This document shows, piece by piece, positions 9,022-19,424 of a DNA stretch of 34,566 nucleotides. The translations under genes were made by a program, and so were the position numbers. Under the pieces are notes generated by a model. That model did no database searches. It saw nothing but the letters and a program-made list of their open reading frames with translations, and had not been told where the DNA came from. Each line of letters opens with the position of its first letter. Positions within the stretch are counted from its first letter, which is position 1. Origin of the DNA: Poteriospumella lacustris (taxonomy: Eukaryota; Sar; Chrysophyceae; Chromulinales; Dinobryaceae); contig SMOI01000335.1 of the NCBI GenBank assembly GCA_008000375.1, forward strand, positions 1 to 34,566, written 5' to 3'.

Positions 9022-11300
9022 CTAGTCCTCGGAGGGCAGCTCGGCCACCGACAGCGAGTCGAGCGACGCGGAGACGCTGTTGCGCAGGCCGCCGCGGCCC
9101 TGCGGCGTCTTGGCCCCGCCGCCGAGCGTGAGGCCCGTGGGCTTGCTGTTGAGGCGGCGCAGCTTGTGCTCGATGGGCTCGCGGATGTAGAGCTTCTCGG
9201 ACTTGAGCAGCGTCTCCTCCTGCTTCGCCTTGAGCGCGTCGCGGCGGCACAGCACCAGCACCGGCGCGGCCGCCTGCTCCGCGTACAGCCGCTCGACGAC
9301 CTGCTCCTGCAGGCGGAACGAGCGCTGCTTCGCCGCGTTCTCCGCCAGTTTGCGGTAGTGCGAGAACTGCGCGCCGGCCGACGAGGGCGGCGACGGCGGC
9401 GGCTCCGCGGCGCTCGTCGGCTGCGACGTGGCCACCGACAGCGCCGCCACGTGTCGCCGCCCCGCGACGGTGTCGCGGTCGGCGAACGGCGCGTGGACCG
9501 TCGCCGCGGGCGCCGCGAGCGACGGCGCAGGGCCCGGCGATGGCGTCGCGGTCGACGAGGCGTCGGAGGCGTCGTCGCCGCCGGCGAATTTCACCGTCCG
9601 CGACGGCGGCGACTGCAGCTGCAGCGGCGGCAGCCGCAGCGGCGACACGGCGGCGCGCCCGCCGGCGGTTTCGTCGGCGACGCCGCAGCGGACGCCTCCG
9701 GCGCCAGCGCCGCGGAGCTGCGCGCGCGGACGACGCTCGGCGCCGCGGCAGCCGGCGCGAGCAACGCGGCGCTGCTGCGGCTGCGGCTGCCGAGCGACGT
9801 CGTCGCCGTCGCCGTCGCCGCCGCGGCGGGCGCCTCGTGCGCCGCGCCGCCGCCGAGCGGCCCGCCGAACGTGACGACGGACGCGTGGCGCAGCACGACG
9901 GGCGACGTGGCCGACAGGTGCAGCTGCGGCAGCGCCGCGGCGGGCGCGCGGTCCTTGAGGCTCGGCAGCGAGTCGGGCCGCCCCGAGCGCAGCACGGCGC
10001 TCGTCGCCGCCTGATACGGCGTCGTCGCCGCGGCCGCCGCCTGCAGCAGCGAGTCACCCGCCCCGGCCGCGGGCCCCGGCCCCGGCCCCGGCGGCGGAGC
10101 GGCCGAAGAGTTCGTCGTCGGCGTCGCCGCCCGCCGCGTCGGGCGTCAGGAACGGCAGGCCGCGCGCGCGGTTGGCCGCCGTGTTCGCCAGCGTCGCGTC
10201 GTCGTCGTCGGCGGCGTCCTGCGACCGCGACAGCGACGACGTCGACAGCGACCGCGAGCGCGACAGCCCCGCGTCCGTCAGCGTCGAGGCGGTGCGGCGC
10301 AGCGCCGCCGGCCGCGTCGGCGACGGCGACGCGTGGCGCCGCAGCGCGGCGGCCGAGAGCGCGTCGTCGCCGCGCAGGTGGCGCGCGGCGGCGCCGGTGA
10401 CGGACGAGTGCGCGTTGGACAGCGCCTGCTGCATGTGCGCGAAGAAGTCGGGGCCGCCGGGCAGCGCGCAGACGAGCGCGCGCACGTTGACGGTGCCGCA
10501 GACGAGGCGGATCTCGCTGAGGAACTCGAGGTCGCCGTCCTGCAGCTTCACCAGCGCCGCGCCCACCGAGCCCTTCGTCTCCGCCAGCGCGCACACGAGC
10601 TCCTCCACCGACAGCCCCGAGTCCGTCGCCGACGACGACACCGACGTCACCTTCGCGCGCCGCGGCTCCGCGCGGCCGTCGCGGCGGTCGCCGGCGGCGG
10701 TCGACGCGGCGGCGGTGTCCGGCGGCAGCTGCAGCAGCGGCACCGTCACGTCCGTCGCGCACAGCGCGCGGTGCAGCGTGCGCAGCATCTTGCGCAGCGA
10801 GTAGAACGGCACCGTCTGCGCCTTCTTCGCGCGGCGCCGCGCGGCCGCCGCCGCCGCCGCGTTGGGCGGCGACGCGCGCTGCTTCGGCGGCGAGAAGCGC
10901 TGCACGGCGACGGCGTCTTCGTCGTCGTCGTCCGACAACAGAAACACGTCGCCGCCGCCGCCGCCGCCGCCGCTGCCGGCGCTGGCGACGCTGCGCAGCG
11001 ACGCCGACCGCGACGCCGCGCGCGACAGACCGACGCCGCCGTCGCCGCCGGCGCCGGCGCCGCGCTGGGCGGCCGAGGCGATCGGCTGGGGCCGCGCGTG
11101 GTCGGCGAGGAAGTCGGCGAGCAGGCGCTGCCAGTGCGCGGCGTAGGCCCACGGCCGCTTCTTCGCGAGCTGCTCCGTGCCGATCTCCATCGTCGGCACG
11201 TAGCCGAGGCGCTGCACCTGGCGCAGCGACTGGATGTACAGCCCGTCCTCCGGGCCCTCGCCGTACTGCGCGATGAACTCGGCGCGGCTGCCGCTCGTCC
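9022..11300 (-). other. C-terminal homology block shared with the gene at 30949-34566
   Basis: Within the large TPR gene this part has clear counterparts in the gene at the right edge. EDGLYIQSLRQVQRLGY (about 11260) matches GDGLYGVDALCAQTLSLARH plus LGY. FYSLRKMLRTLHRAL (about 10800) matches LLLKKQLRILRKALHL. VEELVCALAETKGS matches TEQLVCALADCRGS. KQEETLLKSEKLYIR (about 9215) matches AQEEHLLRSDK followed by a frame break and HIRRAVESQVL. The order is the same in both. If the upstream TPR part belongs to a different gene, this block would be a separate gene whose start I cannot place. Confidence 0.6.
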
Positions 11301-14300
11301 GCGCCGCGTCGCGCCGGTGCCGCCGGCGGCGGGCGGCGCCGTCGCCGCGGCGGAGGCGCCGGAGGCGGCGGGGCGGCCGCGCGGCGGGCTGCCGTAGAGC
11401 ACGTCGGCGAGCAGCGCGACGAGGTCGGGCGCGCCGTCGTCCGCCGCCGTCAGCCGCCCGGCGATGCCGCCGCCGCCGCTCGCGGCCGCCGCCTCGCGCC
11501 GCGCCGCCAGCCGCTCGCGCCGCGCGTCGCGCTCCTCGCGCGCCTCCTCGTCGGTCTTGTGGCGCTGCAGGATCGAGCGCTCGACGTTGAAGCGCCCGCG
11601 CGCCAGCTGTGCGCCGACAGCGCGCGCGTCGCCGCCGACACCGCCGGCGCCGCGGCGCCGCTGCCACCGCCGCCGCCGCCGTCGCGCGGCGTCGCGTCGC
11701 CGTCTCCGTCGCCGTCTCCGTCGCCGGCGAGCGGCAGCGCCACGCGCTGCGGCCGGTGGTATGCGCTGAGCCGCTGGTCGAGCAGCTCGTCGCGGCGGCT
11801 CGCGGAGAACGACGCGCCGGGCACCAGCGCGCCGGGCACCGCCTCGTCGCCGGCGCCGAGCGTCTGCGCGCGGCGGTCGCGCGCGCGGCGCGGGCGGCGG
11901 TCGCCGTCGGCGTCGGCGTCAGCGTCGGCGTCGTCGTCAGCGGCGGCGTCGGCGGCGGCGTCGCGGGGGCGCGCGCGTCGCGTCGGTGGTCGCGGTGGTC
12001 GCGGTGGGCGGCGTGTTGGTGGTGCGCCGGGTTCAGCGTCGAGGAGAAGAGCACTTTCTGAATCGGGCGGCGCTTGCGGTGCAGCGAGGGCTGGCGGTGC
12101 AGGTCCGGCAGAATGAGGAACGACTGCAGCGCGCTCAGCCCCGACACCGACGCCGACACCGACGCCGACGAGGCGCTGAACACGCTCGCGTCACCCGCGG
12201 CGCCGCCGAAGGGCGACGAGGCGGCGGCGCGCGTGCAGCGCGCGGCGCAGCGACGCGGCGTCGTCGAACGCGTAGCCGTGCGGCGCGGGCGGCACGACGC
12301 TGAACAGCGACGACGCCGCCGACGTCGCCGTCAGCGTCGAGGCGGACGACAGCGACGCGCCCGACGACGCCGCCGTCGCCGTCGCGCGCGAGGCTCAGCG
12401 GCAGCAGCTCCGCGGCGATCGCCAGCGGCTCGGCGCGCGGCTGGCGCCGCACGTGTCGCTGCAGGTTCGGCGCGAGCGTGTCGCGCGGGTGGCGGCGCTG
12501 CAGCTGCGCGACGAATTCGTTGTGCCGCGCGGCGGTGGCGGACAGCGCCGCGGCGGGCTGCGCGGCGGGCGGCCGCAGCGGCGCGGCGGCGTAGCGCCCC
12601 GTCAGCTTCAGCAGCCGCAGCGACGCCGCGTGGAACACCTCGTGCGGCCGGCGGCCCGCGCCGCGCAGCGCGTAGAGCGCGCCGCCGGCGGCCGCGCCGG
12701 GCGACCGCGGCGCCGCGTCGTCGCCCGCCGCGTAGACGTCGACGTCGGGCGCGTCGGCGTCCTCGGCGGCCATCGCGACGGCCTCCGCCGCGCGCGGGAC
12801 GACGTCGTCTGCGACGAGCGCCCGCGCCGCGCGCGCGGCGGCGAGGACGCGCTGCGCCGTGACGAGGACGCTCTCGGCGACGCTCATCTTCAGCAGCAGC
12901 GTCTGCGCCGCCGCGCACGCGCGCTGCAGCGCCGCCTCCTCGTGCGCCTCGCGCAGCGTCTGCGCCGCGACGCCGCGCGCCGCCTCGGCGAGCCCCGCGT
13001 CGAGCAGCGCCGGCAGCAGCTCGAGCCGCGCCGCGCCTCCTCGCGCACCAGCGGCGCCTCGACGTCCGCGCGCCACACGGCGGCCTCCACCGCGTCGAGC
13101 AGCGCCGCCCAGTCGCCGTCCGACAGCTGCGCCTCCGCCGCCACCGCCACCGGCGGCTGCGCTGCGGCGCCTTCGTCGTCACCGACGACGACAGCGGCGG
13201 CGGCGGCGCGGCGGCGGCAGCGGCGCCTCTAGCGCCGCGTCCAGCTCCGTCGGCGGCTCCGTCGGCGCTCAATCGGCGGCTCAACCGGCGGCTCCGTCGG
13301 CGGCTCCGTCGGCGGCGCCGCGGTCGTTTCACCGTCGTCGGCTGCGGCGGCGGGCGGCTTCGCGCGCGCGGCCTTCGCGCTCTTCTTCCGCGTGGCCTTC
13401 GCCTTTTTGCGCTTCGCCGGCGGCGCGGCGGAGGCGTCCGATTCGCTGTCGCCGGCCTCCGCGTCGCTGGGCGGCGCCTCGGCGATCGTCACTTTCGCGG
13501 GCGACGCCTGCGCCGACGACGACTCCGACGACACCGCCGCCTCCTCCGCGGGCGGTTGCGTCTCGACCGTCGCTGGCTGTGTCTCGTCCGTCGGTGGCTG
13601 TGTCTCGTCCGTCGGTGGCTGTGTCTCGACCGTCGGTGGCTGTGTCTCGACCGTCGGTGGCTGTGTCTCGACCGTCGCTGGCTGTGTCTCGTCCGTCGGT
13701 GGCTGTGTCTCGACCGTCGGTGGCTGTGTCTCGTCCGTCGGTGGCTGTGTCTCGACCGTCGGTGGCTGTGTCTCGTCCGTCGGTGGCTGTGTCTCGTCCG
13801 TCGGTGGCTGTGTCTCGACCGTCGGTGGCTGTGTCTCGACCATCGGTGACTGTGTCTCGTCCGTCGGTGGCTGTGCCTCGTCCGTCGGTGACTGTGTCTC
13901 GACAACCGGTGACTGTGTCTCGACAACCGGTGACTGTGTCTCGTCGTCGGTGACTGTGTCTCGTCCGTCGGTGGCTGTGTCTCGACAACCGGTGACTGTG
14001 TCTCGACCGTCGGTGGCTGTGTCTCGACAACCGGTGACTGTATCTCGACAACCGGTGACTGTGTCTCGTCCGTCGGTGGCTGTGTCGCGGGTGTGTCGTC
14101 GGCGTCGACGTCGTCGCGCTCGAAGAAGACGGCGCCGAGGCCGGCGGCGGCGGCGACGTCTCCGACGCTGCGCACGGCGAACGACTTGCGGCTGCGCACG
14201 ACGCGCGCCGGTGCCTCGCTTGCGCCGCGTCGGACGCCGCGGAGGACGCGGGACGACTGCGCTGCGCCGGCGACGCGGCCCGCGAGCGGTGCGCGTCGAT

Positions 14301-17085
14301 GGGCGGCGCGGCGCCTGCTCCGTCGTTGTCAGCGGCCGCGGCGGGCGGCGCGAAGACTTCGAAGGCGTCGCCGAGCAGCGGCCGCGCGCTGGCGACGCTC
14401 AGCGCCACGCCGCAGGCGCCGCGGTCGTTGCGCACCGCGCGCAGCGTCGCGTCGATGGCTGCGCCGTCGCCGTCGCCGTCGATGCGCCGCGTCAGCGCGA
14501 CGCCGTCGTCGGGCGCCTCGCCGCGCAGCAGCGCCGCAGCCAGTGCCGCGTCAGCCGCGAGCCGCTGCAGCAGCGCGCGCAGGCGACGCAGCAGCGGCGT
14601 GGCGCGCGACACGTGTTCGCGCGGCAGCACGAGCAGCACGTTGCGGCCGCCGCGCGCCGCGACGAGGTCGACGAGCGTCGCGGCGCCGCTGTGGCCCACG
14701 CGCAGCAGCCACAGCGCCGCCGCCCAGCGCAGCCCCGCGCGACACACGGCGACGACGTCGGCGTCGGTGTACACCGCGTCCAGCCGCGTCGCGGCGCTGC
14801 GCGCGGCCGCCGCGCCGCAGTCGACGGGCCACGCGCGCAGCAGCCGCAGCCGTCGCAGCGCGTCGCTGGCTCCGTCGGCGGCCGCGCCCGTCGCGTCGGC
14901 GGCCGCGTCGAGCGCGCGCAGCTCGCGCGTCAGCTGCGCGACCGCCGGCCGCACGGCGCCTGACGCGTCGCTCGGCGCCGCGTCGACGTCGGCGGCGGCG
15001 TCGTCGAGGCGCAGCGCGACGAAGCGGTGGCAGTGGGCGGCGACGGCGGCGGCGCCGCGTGGCGCTCGGCGAAGACGCGCGGCTCGGCGAAGTCGACGCG
15101 CAGCAGCAGCAGCGGCGCGCCGGCGTCGTCGAGCGGTGCGGCGCTCAGCGCCAGCGCCACCGGCAGCGGTTCGCCGGTGCGCTGCAGCGGCGCCAGCGCC
15201 GGCGCCAGCGTCAGCCGCCGCACGGCGCCGCGGCGCACGTCGACGACGCTCAGCCGCGTGAGCACGCCGCCCACGACGCGTTCGTCGCGAGCAGCAGCGG
15301 CAGCGGCCCCGCGGCCGTCGGCAGCCACACGGCGCAGCGCGCGCGCACACGCCGCGGCCGAAACGGCTCGACGATGGCGCGCGGCGCGGCGGACGGCGCC
15401 GGCAGCGCCGCGGGCGGCGGCGGTGCGCGCGGCCGTGCGGCGCGTGGCTGTGCTGGCTGCGGTTGTCGTCGTCGTCGTCGTCGCTGTGCGTCGCGGCCGC
15501 GTGGCCCGCGCCGCGCGTCGCGTCGGCGTCGTCGCCGAGCCGCGGCGGCGCGCGCAGCCGCCCCACGCCGCGCAGCCAGTCGCGCCGCGCCAGGTGGCCG
15601 CGCGCGAGCGCCTGCACCTGGCGCAGCGCGCGCAGCGCCGCGGGTACAAGCGGCGGCAGCGCGTCGAGCACCGGGCGCAGCGAGGCGCCCTGCGTCAGCG
15701 CGACGAAGCCGGCGCTGCCCGCGCCGCCCGCCAGCTGCGCCAAGTCGCGCGCCGCGCGCAGCTCGTCGCTCTCGTCGGCCGCCGCCTGCGCCGCGGCGGG
15801 CGTCGGCGGCCGCGTCGGGTCGGTGGCCATCTGCACCGAGGCGTTCTCCAGCGCGAGCCAGGCGGTCTCGGCCTGCAGTAGCTGCTTCAGGTGCGGCGCG
15901 CGCGTCAGCGCCTGGCGAATGGCCAGCACCGCGTCGTTCGCGCGGCCGCAGCGGCTGCAGGCCTTCGCGAAGCGGTACCACAGCCGCGGGCGACGGAAGG
16001 CCTCGGGGTCGCGCGTGATGCCGAGGCCGTAGAGGTCGGTGGCCAGCGAGAACATCTCGTGCGCCGCGCACTTGTCGGCGAGCGACAGCCACGTCTGCGC
16101 GTCGGAGACCCAGTCGTCGCAGTCCAGCGCCGCGTCGATGTGGCCCTCCAGCACCATGTGCGCGTGCACGATGCCGTAGGCGTCGTCCTCGCCGCCCGCG
16201 CCGGCGCCGTCGTCGTCGTCGGCGTTGCCGCTGAGCGCCTGCAGCTCCTCGATCGTGCGCGAGATGAGCACCATCATCTCGAGTTTGTTGAAGAACCGCG
16301 GCGGCCCCGCCTGCGCCGCGTCGAAGAAGAACGCGTTCGCGCGCTCGTGCTGGTTGAGCGCCTTGAAGATGCAGCCGGCGTAGAAGAGGTAGTTGGCGTA
16401 GCGGGGGTCGAGCTCGCCCAGCGAGAGCACCGCCTGCACCACCTGCGCCGCCGCCTCCATGTCGCCGCAGTGCTGCAGCACCTTGCAGAACTGCATCAGC
16501 GTCTCGGCGTCCGTGGGGCCCGCCGTCTCGTCCAGGAACTGCTGGAAGAGGGCGCGTGCGCGGTGCAGGTGGTAGGGCTCGGCGGCGAGGCCCAGGCGCT
16601 GCCAGAGCTCGAAGTGCGCGCGCGCCAGCAGCTGGAACTCGTCGGGGACGATGGCGGCGGACGGAGGAGGCGGCGACGAGGCAGGCGACGACAGGCGACT
16701 GGATCGCGACACTGGCGAGGCCACCGATCTCCGCCGGCCGACGCTGCCGCCGCCACCGCCGCCGCTCGAGAAGAAGAGCCACTCGCGCAGCGCGATGGCG
16801 CAGTACAACTGCCGCACGCCGCTCGTGTGGGGACGATTGGCGTCAATGAAGAGCGCATTACTCGCTGATATTATGGTGGAAGGTGACGGAGTGTCGATTT
16901 CATGTCGCAGCTGCGGTGGGCGACGGTCGATTGGTCAGACACGGCGCGACAGAGCGACGAGCAGCAGCGCTTACCTTCTCAATCGTGGAGTACACGTCCT
17001 GTTCGTTTATGCCGGTGGGCAGGCCCACTGAGGAGGTCGCTTTGATTCGATTAACGATGTCGACGAGCGCCTGGAATTTGCCCAT
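9022..17085 (-). CDS. Giant TPR/IQ protein gene, frame broken at about 16 places
   Basis: Exon 1 is 17085-16975 (MGKFQALVDIVNR...TIEK). A 64-nt intron (16974-16911; AAG|GTAAGC, CACCGCAG|CTG) joins in phase 0 to exon 2, which reads FIDANRPHTSGVRQLYCAIA and is intact to about 15440. Residues ~128-380 form TPR-like helical pairs (YANYLFYAGCIFKALNQHER; LWYRFAKACSRCGRANDAVL). An IQ-like motif, RQVQALARGHLARRD, lies at ~470. Beyond 15440 the coding signal continues to a TAG at 9022 but jumps frame near 15275, 15045, 14220, 13940, 13275, 13200, 13165, 13045, 12360, 12245, 11860, 11630, 11320, 10093 and 9655. After each jump the sequence again looks like one protein: 7-residue TQ repeats, a Lys-rich stretch, helices, a UBA-like segment (VEELVCALAETKGSVGAALV, ~10600) and a conserved C-terminus. 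It may be unpolished sequence, a decayed gene, or two adjacent genes. Function unknown; a scaffold is inferred. Confidence 0.6.
13551..14089 (-). repeat. Coding 21-bp tandem repeat, about 25 copies (7-residue TQ repeats)
   Basis: The plus strand shows TCTCG[TA]C-CGTCGGTGGCTGTG-like units in tandem, with a second variant containing ACAACCGGTGACTG towards the high-coordinate end. On the coding (minus) strand the units read ETQPPTV, ETQPPTD and ETQSPVV. One unit near 13940 is a base short, which moves the frame. The repeat contains no stop in several frames on either strand, so antisense open frames here are artefacts. Confidence 0.9.
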
Positions 17086-17519
17086 TGTGGGAGGCAGTTG
17101 TTGGCGGAGTCGGCGATCGCGATTCGCTGTGGACGCTGAATGCTCAAAGAATTGGCTCTCTGGGCCCCGCGATATTCACGACAGAGTGCTCGGCCAGGCG
17201 TCGCGAGCATTGACAAGTGGTTCCCTCCCAACAGGCAGAAGAACACAACTCAATCGTCGCATTCGACGAGCCTTTTTCGGTGCTCGCCGCGAACTGTTGT
17301 GCCAAAAGCGAAACGTCTTTGCAAAAAAAGAAACGCTCGGCGAAGTGGAGAATCGCCAAAGTCGCTTTCGCCGATGTGCAAACTCGCTAAAGAGCCACCG
17401 TGCAAACGTCGAGAAACGCATAAATCGCAGCGGCCACCAGCGCCAACCGGCGCGCGGAGACGCCGTCGCTTACCCCGTGGGCACAACTCATTTGCGAATA
17501 TCCCGTGACGGAGACCAAG
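17086..17519. promoter_or_regulatory. Shared divergent promoter region (TPR gene / LLPH-like gene)
   Basis: These 434 bp separate the minus-strand start at 17085 from the plus-strand start at 17520, with GC lower than in the flanking large gene. The best single candidate element is the initiator-like site at 17488-17501. Confidence 0.5.
17488..17501 (+). promoter_or_regulatory. Initiator-like site upstream of the LLPH-like gene
   Basis: TCATTTGCGAATAT lies about 20-30 bases before ATG 17520. It resembles the oomycete-type initiator core (TCATTYY followed by an A/T run) in sequence and spacing. One site alone is weak evidence. Confidence 0.35.
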
Positions 17520-17903
17520 ATGGCGAAAGGTTTGAGATCGAAGTCCATGCGAAAGAACCGCAGCTACCTGCGAAAGGTGCTGGTGGAGCCGATTCAGCGT
17601 CAGCGCCAAGAAAAAATCGCAGACAAAATCCGCAAGTCGACAGAACAGCAGCAACCCAAGACCCTGACAGCCCTTCGCAATTTGATCACCGTGGCAGTTC
17701 CTCAAGGCAGAAGCACCCGGACAGAGGACGTGATGGATGCCGATGAGGCGGAAGAGGGCGATGAGGAAGAAGAGGAAGAAGTAGTTGAGCAGCCCAAGAA
17801 GCGCGGCGGCGGACCCAACCCCAACATCACGAAGGAGAAGCGCGGCGGTCGTACGATAGAAGTCGTCGCATCGAAGACCAAGGCCGCCGGAAAGAAGAAG
17901 TAA
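17520..17903 (+). CDS. LLPH/DUF2423-like small basic nucleolar protein
   Basis: Single exon, 127 residues. The N-terminus MAKGLRSKSMRKNRSYLRK matches the LLPH/DUF2423 pattern (MAKSLRSK..RK), a small eukaryotic family of nuclear/nucleolar proteins linked to large-subunit ribosome biogenesis. A helical region follows (VEPIQRQRQEKIADKIRKS), then an acidic block (EEGDEEEEEEVVEQ, about residues 78-91) and a basic tail ending KAAGKKK, a charge layout usual for pre-ribosome factors. An in-frame GTG lies five codons upstream, but ATG 17520 gives the conserved N-terminus. It is divergent from the TPR gene and followed in tandem by the tubulin acetyltransferase. Confidence 0.75.
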   Translation: MAKGLRSKSMRKNRSYLRKVLVEPIQRQRQEKIADKIRKSTEQQQPKTLTALRNLITVAVPQGRSTRTEDVMDADEAEEGDEEEEEEVVEQPKKRGGGPNPNITKEKRGGRTIEVVASKTKAAGKKK

Positions 17904-18739
17904 ATCCGTGTGGCCCGCAGCCCTCTGTAAGTAGTTCTCTCGAAGTATCGGCGCTCGCTGCGCTCGCGGCCTCTGCCGCTCGGTCACCTGTTTGGATTTC
18001 TGTGTAAACACACTGTGCGTAACTCACACGAGATAGTCAATAATGAAACACCCCGCTCGTCACCGGCCACGCCCGATTATGTTTGCTTCGCAGACGCCCT
18101 GAGCGGCGCAGCACCGAGGCGATGTGTGCCGCCCGAAACGATGGTCATCGACTCTGGCCTCGGTATTGACAAGAAATGGAGGAGGCTCCCTCTGTTGTCG
18201 TGTACGAGACCCCATCCCCTGCCCCGAGACCCCATCCCCTGCCCCCTAGTCCCTCTGCAACTCGCTCACCAGTCGCGTCGCTCTCCGGCGTCGATCTCAC
18301 CGCGTCCGTCGAGACGAGCGACAGCTAAAGCGATCGAATCAAGCGAGCTACAGATGCAGTCCGCTTAGCTGACCATCTTAGCCTGATTGAACAAGGGTGT
18401 CCCGTCGGTCCTCTGTGTTGCTGGTGCTGCGGGTGACAAGCGACGGGGACGGTGCCCAGCGACAACAAAACTTGAAACGGTTTTACTTCTACGTACATCT
18501 GTTGTCTCTAATGAGCTGTATTGATAGTGTGCAGGACCAGCGCTATTAGTACACGACGGTTCGTGGTCGGTCATGGTCACATGGTCACTGCCAGTTGGAC
18601 GTTTGGACGTTTGGACGTTTGGAACGTGCTTTCGTCGGTTCCTCCGTCATCGTCATTGCCGGTCGATGTTGCTGTTGCGCTGTTGGCATTGCACCGTGCC
18701 CCATTCCGCATCCAAATCGAAGAGAATATCGCAGGACGA
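17904..18739. other. Spacer between LLPH-like and tubulin acetyltransferase genes
   Basis: These 836 bases hold the 3' end of the first gene and the promoter of the second. Small structures are a 20-bp tandem duplication (GAGACCCCATCCCCTGCCCC, twice, about 18206-18245) and a 7-bp repeat GTTTGGAC near 18598-18622. A 50-codon ATG frame at 18176-18328 is Pro/Ser-rich and overlaps the duplication; I do not call it a gene. No tRNA-like cloverleaf was seen. Confidence 0.5.
18701..18707 (+). promoter_or_regulatory. Initiator-like site upstream of the tubulin acetyltransferase gene
   Basis: CCATTCC, 33 bases before ATG 18740, fits the YCATTYY initiator core seen also before two other genes in the window (17488 and 29620). 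The motif is short and the call is tentative. Confidence 0.3.
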
Positions 18740-19424
18740 ATGTCTGTGGAGGTCTTCAGCCTCCGACTCGACGGCGACGGCAAGCCAGGTAAGCCATTTC
18801 GTGAAGGACAGTGACCGCCACGTCGATTCGTTAAGTGAGGAAGTGACGTCCTTGGACAGTGAGCGTCGCTGGTGATGATGAAGCGGACGAAGTGGTCGCG
18901 ATCGCGGTGAGCCAGTTGGATGCGCTCGGCGAACACTCCGCGGAGGTGAGTTGCCACGTCCCCGCAGCGCTCTTCACGCACTCCCTCACCGACGATTCAT
19001 CACGTCTCTCGCGCAGGCGCAATTTCTGAGGGCCCCGATCACGTCGATGGCGAAGTGGCGAGGCACCGACCACGTCGTCGTCGTGGCGGTCGACGTCCGC
19101 GCGCGGCGACTGGTCGGCTACCTCAAATACGGCCGCAAGGACTTGTACTTCTACAGTCGGAGAGGCGTCGTTCGGCCCTTCGAACAGTGTCTGTGTCTGC
19201 TGGACTTCTACGTTCTGGAGGCGATGCAGCGCGGCGGGCTGGGCCGGGCGCTGTGCGACGCGATGCTGAGCGGCGAGGGGGCGCGGCCGCACGAAATCGC
19301 CTACGACCGGCCGTCCCCGAAGCTGCTGCCGTTCCTGGACAAGCACTACGCGCTGACCGGCGCCGACGCACAGCCCAACAGGTTCACCATTTTCGCGGGG
19401 TTTCTGCCCGCCGACCAGCGCTGA
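18740..19424 (+). CDS. ATAT1: Alpha-tubulin N-acetyltransferase (ATAT1/MEC-17 family), three exons
   Basis: Exons are 18740-18788, 18860-18945 and 19017-19424, giving 180 residues. Both 71-nt introns are GT-AG (CCAG|GTAAGC...GGACAG|TG, phase 1; GCGGAG|GTGAGT...GCGCAG|GCG, phase 0). The product contains the ATAT1 core in order: LRAPITSM, VGYLKYGRKDLYFYSRRG, CLCLLDFYVLEAMQRGGLGR (the LDFYV.E..QR.G.G acetyl-CoA site), LCDAMLSGEGARPHEIAYDR, PSPKLLPFLDKHYAL, and a closing FTIFAGF strand. It transfers an acetyl group from acetyl-CoA to Lys40 of alpha-tubulin inside microtubules, mainly in axonemes. The catalytic domain is essentially all there is: almost no C-terminal extension and a short N-terminus (MSVEVFSLRLDGDGKP). 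The start is chosen because the frame upstream lacks another ATG in good context and exon 1 joins in phase. It converges on the ORC1-type gene. Confidence 0.93.

Noticed and set aside
12859-13953. Plus-strand frames reading RPSVAVS or GGCVSTV repeats
   Set aside because: They are alternative readings of the 21-bp repeat; the minus reading (ETQPPT) joins to sensible flanking protein sequence.
18176-18328. 50-codon ATG frame in the spacer before ATAT1
   Set aside because: Pro/Ser-rich, partly built from a 20-bp duplication, and without any recognisable family; probably chance.
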